The position numbers and the translations under genes are program-made. Below are positions 7,472 through 12,874 of a stretch of DNA of 12,874 nucleotides, one piece after another (position 1 is the first letter of the stretch; the number at the start of each line of letters is the position of its first letter). Origin of the DNA: an uncultured Lachnospiraceae bacterium (GTDB lineage: Bacteria > Bacillota > Clostridia > Lachnospirales > Lachnospiraceae); the NCBI GenBank assembly GCA_910585765.1, contig CAJUES010000082.1:1-12874 (forward strand), given 5' to 3'. The notes under the pieces are model-generated. The model was not told the origin of the DNA, did not search any database, and was given only the letters and a program-made list of their open reading frames with translations.

Positions 7472-7485
7472 TGTAAGTACTTACA
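7472..7485. promoter_or_regulatory. Palindromic operator at the kduI start point
   Basis: TGTAAGTACTTACA is a perfect 14-bp palindrome that begins at the last base of the kduI -10 box and covers the expected start point, the position of a repressor site. The adjacent LacI-family product (7727-8731) is the natural candidate ligand. The palindrome lacks the central CG usual for LacI-family sites, so another uronate regulator (for example of the GntR family) encoded elsewhere is also possible. Confidence 0.65.
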
Positions 7486-7513
7486 TTTTATCGCACGGAC
7501 GCCAAATAGTCAA
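7485..7513 (-). promoter_or_regulatory. kduI promoter
   Basis: On the minus strand TTGACT (7508-7513) and TAAAAT (7485-7490) are 17 bp apart, each 5 of 6 to consensus. The start point would fall near 7478, within the palindrome at 7472-7485, giving a leader of about 67 bases before the kduI ATG. Confidence 0.75.
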
Positions 7514-7525
7514 CTAAATATTCAC

Positions 7526-7537
7526 GGCGGTTCCGCC
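7526..7537. repeat. GC-rich inverted repeat between the divergent promoters
   Basis: GGCGG (7526-7530) and CCGCC (7533-7537) are separated by two bases and lie between the -35 boxes of the divergent kduI and lacI promoters. This is a plausible protein-binding site or a small insulator hairpin; nothing in the sequence assigns a ligand. Confidence 0.35.
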
Positions 7538-7561
7538 TTTGGTACACAATTCATTTTTTAC

Positions 7562-7590
7562 TTGATTTTCGGTCATTTTCATCCTATAAT
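7562..7590 (+). promoter_or_regulatory. Promoter of the lacI-uxaC transcript
   Basis: TTGATT (7562-7567), a 17-bp spacer and a perfect TATAAT (7585-7590) lie upstream of the plus-strand regulator. Start near 7597 leaves a leader of about 130 bases. The leader begins with TGGTAGTGCTTTCA (7603-7616), which resembles a degenerate catabolite-response (cre) site on the minus strand (TGAAAGCACTACCA) but lacks the central CG. Confidence 0.7.
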
Positions 7591-7667
7591 TTATTTAAGT
7601 TGTGGTAGTGCTTTCACAGTTTGTTACAACAGTTTGCTGCATCGGTGATTCGCATTACTCACATTAC

Positions 7668-7695
7668 ACCTGCGCATACTCCGTGTGCCGCAGGT
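7668..7695 (+). promoter_or_regulatory. Stable hairpin in the lacI leader
   Basis: ACCTGCG (7668-7674) pairs with CGCAGGT (7689-7695). The inside can extend with CATAC against GTGTG (one bulged C, one G-U pair), leaving a three-base loop. It lies 15 bases before the AAAGGTGG ribosome site, has no U-tract, and therefore looks like a leader structure rather than a terminator. Function is unknown. Confidence 0.45.
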
Positions 7696-7726
7696 CACAC
7701 ATTCTTTCTGAAAGGTGGATACTCTC

Positions 7727-8731
7727 ATGACAATATATGACGTTTCTGAGAAAGCCGGTGTATCCATAGCAACTGTATCGCGCGTGTTGAACGGTTCCGA
7801 CAACGTCAGCGCCCAGACGCGCCAAAAGGTTCTGGCGGTGATCGAGGCATGCGACTACACACCAAACGCTTTTGCGAGAGGACTTGGCTTAAATTCAATG
7901 AACACCATCGGCATCCTGTGTGCCGACTCTTCCGACTTATATCTTGCCAATGCCATATACCATATCGAGCAGGAATTAAGGGAAAACAATTACAACTGCA
8001 TCCTGTGCTGCACAGGCTACAGGCTCGAGGACAAACAGAAATACCTGAACCTTCTCGTCAACAAAAAGGTCGACAGTGTGATCCTGGTGGGTTCCAATTT
8101 CATAGCCGACAACGACTCTGAAAACGACTATATCCGCGAGGCGGCAGGCGAGGTGCCGATCCTCCTGCTCAATGCGGACTTTGACTGCGAGAATGTGTAC
8201 TGCAGCCTCTGTGACGACTTCAAGTCGACGATGCAGGCCACCTCCTATATCATAGAGACCGGCATCGAGGATATCCTGTACCTGTACAACTCAAAGTCCT
8301 TCTCGGCACTCAGAAAACTGTCGGGCTACCAGAGCGCGCTCACACAGAGAGGACTCCCGCTGCGCATGGAATACATGCAGTATTTCCCAGGAAACCACGC
8401 AAACCTTCCGGCGATCGCGGATTTCCTGGCAGCGCTTGACAGATCCCTCAAATACAGGGCAGTCGTGGCCGCCGACGACAATCTCGCCATCGGCGCCGTC
8501 AAGTACGCACACAAGAAAGGGCTGTCCGTACCTGACGAACTGTCGATCGTCGGCTACAACAATTCCATACTCAGCACATGCTGTGAGCCGGAGCTGACAA
8601 GCGTCGACAACCGCCTCGAAACGCTGTGCCACCACATTGTGAAGACACTGATCGGCATACTCACTGACCAGGAGATGCCCCAGAAGGTCATCTTCTCCGG
8701 CGAGCTGGTCAAAAGAGGCACCACTCTTTGA
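7727..8731 (+). CDS. LacI-family transcriptional regulator (uronate locus)
   Basis: A 334-residue LacI/GalR regulator. The N-terminal helix-turn-helix is TIYDVSEKAGVSIATVSRVLNG, with the hinge around NAFARGLGLNSMNTIG, followed by a sugar-binding core (IGILCADSS, VDSVILVGSNF, AVVAADDNLAIGAVKYA, LSIVGYNNS). The start is ATG at 7727-7729: AAAGGTGG (7711-7718) is 8 bases upstream, while the in-frame GTG at 7715 lies within that ribosome site and would add four residues. The gene is divergent from kduI and 53 bp upstream of uxaC on the same strand, so it most likely controls both in response to a uronate-derived ligand. This is a KdgR-like role by context only; specificity cannot be read from the sequence. 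It is unusually cysteine-rich for the family (for example ILCCTG and NVYCSLCDD). Confidence 0.92.
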   Translation: MTIYDVSEKAGVSIATVSRVLNGSDNVSAQTRQKVLAVIEACDYTPNAFARGLGLNSMNTIGILCADSSDLYLANAIYHIEQELRENNYNCILCCTGYRLEDKQKYLNLLVNKKVDSVILVGSNFIADNDSENDYIREAAGEVPILLLNADFDCENVYCSLCDDFKSTMQATSYIIETGIEDILYLYNSKSFSALRKLSGYQSALTQRGLPLRMEYMQYFPGNHANLPAIADFLAALDRSLKYRAVVAADDNLAIGAVKYAHKKGLSVPDELSIVGYNNSILSTCCEPELTSVDNRLETLCHHIVKTLIGILTDQEMPQKVIFSGELVKRGTTL

Positions 8732-8784
8732 TATTCAAATATAAAAATTATAAAAATAAAAATATAAAAAACGGAGGGATCATC
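8732..8784 (+). other. AT-rich lacI-uxaC spacer with uxaC ribosome site
   Basis: The spacer is almost only A and T for about 40 bases, with repeated TATAAAAAT-like words, ending in GGAGGG (8773-8778) six bases before the uxaC ATG. Such an unstructured tract favours ribosome loading. No terminator separates the two genes, so they are probably co-transcribed; a second promoter in the AT tract cannot be excluded. Confidence 0.55.
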
Positions 8785-10200
8785 ATGAAATCTTTTATGG
8801 ATCAGGACTTTTTGCTCCAGACCAAAACGGCGAGCGACCTTTACCACAGCTATGCGGAAAAGGCGCCCGTGCTCGACTACCACTGCCACATCAATCCCGC
8901 GGAGATCGCAGACAACCGCAAGTTTGACAACATCACGCAGGTGTGGCTCGGCGGCGACCACTACAAATGGCGCTTCATGCGCTCCTGCGGTGTGGATGAG
9001 CGGTTCATCACAGGCAGCGCGTCCGACAAGGAAAAATTCATCAAGTGGGCAGAATGCGTCGGCAAGGCGATCGGAAACCCGCTCTTCCACTGGACGCACC
9101 TGGAGCTGCAGCGGTATTTTGGCTACACGGGTGTACTCAACAAGAAAACAGCCGAGGAAGTGTGGGATCTGTGCAACGAGAAACTTAAAGACGACAGCAT
9201 GAGCGTGCGCGGGCTGATCAGGAGCTCCAACGTGACACTGATCTGCACGACGGACGATCCGGTCGACTCCCTCGAGTATCACAAGCAGATTGCCGACGAC
9301 GACACCTTCGACGTGCAGGTGCTCCCCGCATGGAGACCGGACAAGGCGATGAATATCGAGAAACCCGACTATTTCGACTACCTCGCAAAGCTCGCCGACG
9401 TGAGCGGCACAGCCATCAACACCTTCGCGGATCTGAAAAAAGCGCTGCTGGCCAGACTGGACTTCTTCGCTTCCATGGGATGTTCCGTGTCTGACCATGC
9501 GCTGGAGTACGTGATGTACCAGCCTGCATCCGACGACGAGATCGAGGCAATCTTTGCCAGGAGAAAAAGCGGCGCGGCTGTCACCAGGCTCGAGGAGCTC
9601 CAGTACAAGACGGCATTCATGCTCTTTGTCGGAAAACAGTACCACAGGCTGAACTGGGTGATGCAGCTCCACTATGGCTGCAAGCGCGACAACAACACGC
9701 TGCGCTACGGCCAGCTAGGTCCCGACACCGGATACGACTGCATCAACAACTACGCTCCGTCCGCCGAGCTTGCCGATTTCCTGAACGCACTCATCCGCAC
9801 GGACGAGCTGCCAAAGACGATCATCTACAGCCTGAACCCGAACGACAACCAGGCGATCGGCACGATCCTCGGCTGTTTCCAGGATTCCACGGCGTGCGCG
9901 AAGATCCAGCAGGGCAGCGCATGGTGGTTCAACGATCACAAGACCGGCATGCAGGATCAGATGATCTCCCTCGCAAACCTCGGAAACCTCTCCGGCTTTG
10001 TCGGCATGCTGACAGACTCCAGAAGCTTCCTCTCCTACACCAGGCATGAGTATTTCAGGAGGATCATGTGCAACCTCATCGGAAACTGGGTGGAGAACGG
10101 CGAATTCCCGGCTGACGAGGAGACGCTCGCGGAGATCGTGAAGGGTATTTCGTATAATAATGCGGTGAATTACTTCGGATTTGACTTAAAAACCGTGTAA
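8785..10200 (+). CDS. uxaC: Glucuronate/galacturonate isomerase
   Basis: UxaC (uronate isomerase, amidohydrolase superfamily) interconverts D-glucuronate with D-fructuronate and D-galacturonate with D-tagaturonate, the first cytosolic step of hexuronate use. The 471-residue protein matches the family length (about 470). It carries the metal motif DYHCHI with H33 and H35, the segments FHWTHLELQRYFG, CTTDDPVDSLEYH, VLPAWRPDKA, MQLHYGCKRDNN, QLGPDTGYDCIN and SAWWFNDHKTGMQDQM, and the C-terminal SYTRHEYFRR. The ATG at 8785 follows GGAGGG; the reading frame is open 19 codons further upstream, but that stretch is the AT-rich spacer and encodes only low-complexity Lys/Asn. It lies downstream of a LacI regulator and divergent from kduI. 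The following dehydratase and reductase genes (uxuA/uxuB or uxaA/uxaB) are not present here. Third codon positions are strongly G/C. Confidence 0.96.
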   Translation: MKSFMDQDFLLQTKTASDLYHSYAEKAPVLDYHCHINPAEIADNRKFDNITQVWLGGDHYKWRFMRSCGVDERFITGSASDKEKFIKWAECVGKAIGNPLFHWTHLELQRYFGYTGVLNKKTAEEVWDLCNEKLKDDSMSVRGLIRSSNVTLICTTDDPVDSLEYHKQIADDDTFDVQVLPAWRPDKAMNIEKPDYFDYLAKLADVSGTAINTFADLKKALLARLDFFASMGCSVSDHALEYVMYQPASDDEIEAIFARRKSGAAVTRLEELQYKTAFMLFVGKQYHRLNWVMQLHYGCKRDNNTLRYGQLGPDTGYDCINNYAPSAELADFLNALIRTDELPKTIIYSLNPNDNQAIGTILGCFQDSTACAKIQQGSAWWFNDHKTGMQDQMISLANLGNLSGFVGMLTDSRSFLSYTRHEYFRRIMCNLIGNWVENGEFPADEETLAEIVKGISYNNAVNYFGFDLKTV

Positions 10201-10489
10201 ACAGAATCGTTTTTGCCATGGGCAAGGGGCTGTCGGAAAATGACAGTTTTCAGACCTGATCTCTTTTCCCTTATTGTGCGCCTTATTTTGGGGCGCACAA
10301 GCCCCTTGCTGCTGATTTTGAAATCACTTCTGTCCTATGCAGCCTTCTCTCCGTCTGTATGGGGCGGATCTGGCAGTTCACGATCCACTTCTCGCTCTGT
10401 ATACCGACATGGATTTCTTCCGGTCATCACTCCCTCTGCATAAGAAACTGCATAACTGCGGAATAGCCATCTGCAAATGCATCCATATA
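10201..10489. other. Gene-free convergent region between uxaC and the antiporter
   Basis: This stretch separates the 3' ends of two converging genes and holds no credible gene. Bases 10222-10309 form a branched inverted-repeat structure (separate entry). TTGCC/GGCAA (10213-10225) is a small hairpin just after uxaC. TGATTT-TG-AAATCA (10313-10326) is a near-perfect palindrome of operator type. On the minus strand, 20 sense codons follow the antiporter TAG stop in the same frame and end at TGA 10427-10429. I see nothing in 10327-10426. Confidence 0.5.
10222..10309. repeat. Branched inverted repeat, probable uxaC terminator interrupted by a hairpin insert
   Basis: GCAAGGGGCTGTC (10222-10234) is complementary over 13 bases to the composite of GACAG (10242-10246) and CCCCTTGC (10302-10309). 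The two right-hand pieces are split by about 55 bases that contain their own 9-bp hairpin, TTGTGCGCC (10274-10282) with GGCGCACAA (10292-10300). The first part, CTGTC-loop-GACAG-TTTT (10230-10250), could by itself act as a weak uxaC terminator. The arrangement suggests an ancestral terminator stem into which a short hairpin element was inserted; that history is inference. Confidence 0.55.
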
Positions 10490-11986
10490 CTATTTTACAG
10501 TTGCGGCTTTCGCCTTTAATTTTTTCTTTTTCCCTTTTCCTTCGCCTTTTTCCCCTTTCTTTTGAACGTTTGACGGAACCTCCCGCTCAATATCAAAAAA
10601 CTCGTGGTTTTCTACACCCGCCCCTAATTCCTGCATACATTTCACAAGCGTTTCTTTGCCTATATTTTCATTCATGCCCTCCGCTTTCCCGCCGTCCCTG
10701 TTTCCGGACAGAGCCCCCGAAGCCTGTACGGGCAATAAAGCATCCTTCTGATTTTCCCTGATCACTTCTGTCTCTGCTTTTCTCATCGCTTCTGTTGTGA
10801 TACATCCCGAAAAAATCAAAGCTATTTTGGCGCAAACCGGCCCTATCATTTCATATAAAACAGAAGACGAAAGGATAATGGTCAGCAGCAATTTACCTTT
10901 TTCGCCGGGCAGCAGCCTCTCGCCCAGGAATGCAAGTCCAATTGCGACGCCCGCCTGTGGTATCAGGGCAAGCCCCATGTAATTTCTGATCTCTTTGCCT
11001 GTCTTTAGGAGCAGGCAGCTGATATACGTGCCCAGATACTTTCCAATGATGCGGACAATAAAATAGCTAACCCCGATTACGCCGACTGTCCTCAGTGAGG
11101 AAACATCGAGGTTCATTCCTGATACGATGAAAAATATAGACATAACAGGCGGCGTAAAATTATTCAGCTGCTGGTATAATTTTTTGTCACGGGTCAGATT
11201 AATGTACGCCGCCCCAAATACCATACATGCCAGCAATGGAGATATATTATAGGATGCGCAAAGTCCCGAGATACCAATCAGCATGGCAATTGCCAGGATC
11301 AGCCTGTTGTCCTTGCTCCTTGCGGGAATAAGGAGCCTGCTTAAAAAATAACCGCAGAAAAACCCGAAAGCCAGTGCCGTGATATTATATGCAATGGGCA
11401 TTATGATCTCTTTTGCCGCAACACTCTGCCCGTTCGTGTTTCCTGCAACCGCTGACACAATGCTGAATGCCATCAGACACACCACATCATCCAGTGCAAC
11501 AATCTGTAAAAGCGTATCAACAAATTCTCCCTCTGCCTTGTATTGATTAATTGTCATCATCGTGCTGGCGGGGGCAGTCGCCGTTGCAATCGCGCCCAGT
11601 ATCAGAGCAAACTCTATATCCAGCCCAAATACAACCCTGGAAAACAGCGTGACAAGTACCCCTGCCATTAATGTCTCAAATAAGGTGATGACAATGATCC
11701 TGCTTCCCGTTCTCATAATAATCTCTTTTTTAAAAAATTTTCCTACATCAAAAGCAATAAATGCCAGGGCAAGGTCACTGACAAATCCCATATGGCTGAT
11801 CATATCCGTCGGAATCATGTCCAGACCGCACGGGCCGATGAATATGCCAGCCAGTATATAACCGCTTACTTTGGGAAGATTTAACGTATTCGTAAGTCTT
11901 GTCATGACAAACCCGGCAAATAATATGACCGACAAAACCATAAGAACCTCCGTCCCCTCGTTTAATGCGTTCAAATATTCCTGCAT
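10490..11986 (-). CDS. CPA2-family cation/proton antiporter with lysine-rich tail
   Basis: A 498-residue integral membrane protein of the monovalent cation:proton antiporter-2 (Kef/NapA/GerN-like) family. It begins MQEYLNALNEGTEVLMVLSV and has about 12 hydrophobic segments through residue 395. Family features include KVSGYILAGIFIGP, the ATATAPAST stretch (134-142) and paired aspartates D166/D167 in VALDDVV, the ion-binding position; a DD pair is typical of electrogenic Na+/H+ members. It has no RCK/TrkA-N domain of KefB/KefC. Instead a polar cytoplasmic tail of about 100 residues (397-498) ends in a lysine-rich 24-residue stretch from about 475. The start ATG (11984-11986) follows AAAAGG. It probably exports Na+ or K+ to hold pH and ion balance; the exact ion cannot be inferred. 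Neighbours give no functional link. Codon choice uses more TTA, TTG, ATA and AGA than uxaC. Confidence 0.88.
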   Translation of the reverse strand: MQEYLNALNEGTEVLMVLSVILFAGFVMTRLTNTLNLPKVSGYILAGIFIGPCGLDMIPTDMISHMGFVSDLALAFIAFDVGKFFKKEIIMRTGSRIIVITLFETLMAGVLVTLFSRVVFGLDIEFALILGAIATATAPASTMMTINQYKAEGEFVDTLLQIVALDDVVCLMAFSIVSAVAGNTNGQSVAAKEIIMPIAYNITALAFGFFCGYFLSRLLIPARSKDNRLILAIAMLIGISGLCASYNISPLLACMVFGAAYINLTRDKKLYQQLNNFTPPVMSIFFIVSGMNLDVSSLRTVGVIGVSYFIVRIIGKYLGTYISCLLLKTGKEIRNYMGLALIPQAGVAIGLAFLGERLLPGEKGKLLLTIILSSSVLYEMIGPVCAKIALIFSGCITTEAMRKAETEVIRENQKDALLPVQASGALSGNRDGGKAEGMNENIGKETLVKCMQELGAGVENHEFFDIEREVPSNVQKKGEKGEGKGKKKKLKAKAATVK

Positions 11987-12075
11987 TGTATACGCCTTTT
12001 CCTTTCCTGCAAATTTTTATATTTCTTCTGCCATTTCCGATCCGAACTTTCCCTGTCCGGCTCCTGGAATAATGC

Positions 12076-12107
12076 AAAATGCCTCGAAGGTATCTTCAAG
12101 GCATTTT
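12076..12107 (-). terminator. Rho-independent terminator of the ABC permease transcript
   Basis: AAAATGCCT (12076-12084) and AGGCATTTT (12099-12107) form a perfect 9-bp stem. After one C/A mismatch, GAAG and CTTC add 4 bp around a four-base loop. In the minus-strand transcript the arm ends in UUUU. It starts 22 bases after the permease stop codon and separates that gene from the antiporter, which therefore needs its own promoter within about 90 bases; an AT-rich ATATAAAAATTT on the minus strand near 12010-12021 is the only -10-like element I see. Confidence 0.8.
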
Positions 12108-12129
12108 ATAATGCACAGCCGAATATCTG

Positions 12130-12874
12130 TCAGCCCTTTACAGCTCCGCTGACACCTTCCACATAATATTTCTGTGTCGCCAAAAACAGCGCGCCTACCG
12201 GTATCGAGATAATGACCGCCCCCGCCGCAAAGCTGCAGAACCACTGGTCAATATATTCCACGTCGAGCATCTGATACAGCCCCACTGCCACTGTATAGTA
12301 ATCCCTGTGGGTTCCGCACAGCACCTTCGCCAGCATAAAATCCTTGAAAGGACCGGCAAAAGATGTCAGCAGCGTGTAAACTACAACCGGCTTACTCAAT
12401 GGCATGATAATCTTCGTGAGCACCTGCCAATTGCTGGCACCGTCCAGCTTGGCAGCTTCGTCCAGCGATGTGGACACGGTGTCGAAAAATCCTTTCGCGA
12501 TATGATATCCGCAGCCCGCTCCCCCGGCGTAAACAGCGATCATGGCAACGCGCAGCATGGGGCCTGCCGTCCACCCGATCATTTTAATGATATAGTAAAC
12601 AGCAATCATGGACATGAAACCCGGGAACAGATGGATGATCATGGCTGCATTCATCAAAGGCTTTCTGGCGCTAAAGCGCAGTCTCGACAAAGTGTAAGCC
12701 ACTGCTATTACAAAAAATGTAGAAATCAGGCAGCTGGCTGTGGCAACCAAAAAGGTATTGAACAACATTTTCGGAAAATGAAACACCGAAAAATCCGTAA
12801 ACAGTTTGACATAATTATCACTCATACTTCGCATACTGAAATATGATAAAAAAATAAAATCAATACTTTCATAA
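12130..12874 (-). CDS. Sugar ABC transporter permease, MalG/GanQ type (5' end outside window)
   Basis: The 3' part of an inner-membrane permease of the carbohydrate uptake CUT1 ABC family. The frame is open to the right edge (YESIDFIFLSYFS upstream of the first ATG), so the internal ATG at 12832 is not the true start. About 247 residues are visible, and the family length of roughly 280 implies some 30-40 residues, including the first membrane helix, are missing. Five further hydrophobic segments are seen. The EAA loop, which contacts the ATPase, reads EAAKLDGASNWQVLTKIIMP. The C-terminus, FLATQKYYVEGVSGAVKG, is typical of MalG/GanQ maltodextrin or galacto-oligosaccharide permeases. It is the last gene of its transcript; the binding protein and MalF-type partner should lie to the right. 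A maltodextrin substrate would fit the glycogen genes, but specificity is not decided by this subunit. Confidence 0.9.
   Translation of the reverse strand, partial: YESIDFIFLSYFSMRSMSDNYVKLFTDFSVFHFPKMLFNTFLVATASCLISTFFVIAVAYTLSRLRFSARKPLMNAAMIIHLFPGFMSMIAVYYIIKMIGWTAGPMLRVAMIAVYAGGAGCGYHIAKGFFDTVSTSLDEAAKLDGASNWQVLTKIIMPLSKPVVVYTLLTSFAGPFKDFMLAKVLCGTHRDYYTVAVGLYQMLDVEYIDQWFCSFAAGAVIISIPVGALFLATQKYYVEGVSGAVKG

Noticed and set aside
7603..7616. CcpA catabolite-response site in the lacI leader
   Set aside because: It resembles the consensus on the minus strand but lacks the essential central CG and has a further mismatch; kept only as a note in the promoter entry.
8728..8784. N-terminal extension of uxaC by 19 codons
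   Set aside because: It starts with the final bases of the regulator gene and encodes low-complexity Lys/Asn from the AT-rich spacer; the GGAGGG site fits only ATG 8785.
8554..9672. Long minus-strand ORF (372 codons) antisense to uxaC
   Set aside because: It mirrors the strongly G/C-ending codons of uxaC, has no recognisable domain or ribosome site, and uxaC is certain in this interval.
10213..10443. Plus-strand ORF of 76 codons after uxaC
   Set aside because: It runs through the branched inverted repeat, has no ribosome site and no recognisable sequence.
12017..12244. Minus-strand ORF of 75 codons ending in GQGKFGSEMAEEI
   Set aside because: It overlaps the permease 3' end and reads through a strong terminator hairpin; no ribosome site or family match. 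The protein-like last codons alone are too little to call a gene remnant.
1..12874. CRISPR array, insertion sequence, prophage, toxin-antitoxin or defence system
   Set aside because: No regularly spaced repeats, transposase, integrase, att-like repeats, tRNA or defence-type gene were found anywhere in the window.

Overview
The window looks like chromosomal DNA from a gut-type Firmicute, most plausibly Lachnospiraceae (a Roseburia/Eubacterium/Blautia-like clostridium). The grounds are strong AGGAGG-type ribosome sites, TTGACA/TATAAT-like promoters with 17-bp spacers, LacI-family regulators beside polysaccharide genes, and a MalG-type ABC permease. This is inference from gene content; there is no rRNA or marker gene to fix the taxon.

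Left part (about 1-6234, all on the minus strand): a glycogen/alpha-glucan utilisation cluster. In transcription order it holds a GlgX-type GH13 debranching enzyme (4123-6234), a stand-alone CheY-type receiver (3713-4072), a terminator, a LacI-family repressor gene (2533-3522) and glycogen phosphorylase glgP (114-2384). The debranching enzyme removes the branch stubs left by the phosphorylase, so the two enzymes complete glycogen breakdown to glucose-1-phosphate and malto-oligosaccharides. The lacI promoter has its -35 box in the loop of the upstream terminator, and two tandem GAAAACGTTTTC palindromes sit over its predicted start point, which suggests autoregulation.

Middle part (6496-10200): hexuronate catabolism. 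kduI (minus strand, 6551-7411) is divergent from a second LacI-family gene (7727-8731) and uxaC (8785-10200). The 315-bp divergent region has a promoter for each direction, a perfect TGTAAGTACTTACA palindrome at the kduI start point, and a hairpin in the lacI leader. kduI ends in a strong terminator.

Right part (10201-12874): a 289-bp gene-free stretch with a branched, apparently interrupted hairpin, then a CPA2-family cation/proton antiporter with an unusual lysine-rich tail (minus, 10490-11986), a strong terminator, and the 3' part of a MalG-type sugar ABC permease whose 5' end lies outside the window. Codon choice in the antiporter is visibly more AT-tolerant than in uxaC.

I found no tRNA, rRNA, CRISPR array, insertion sequence or phage gene, and no clearly new defence or mobile system. 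The most interesting items are the orphan receiver inside the glycogen cluster, the nested terminator/promoter/operator at 3619-3693, the split hairpin at 10222-10309, and the in-frame 20-codon extension past the antiporter stop codon.
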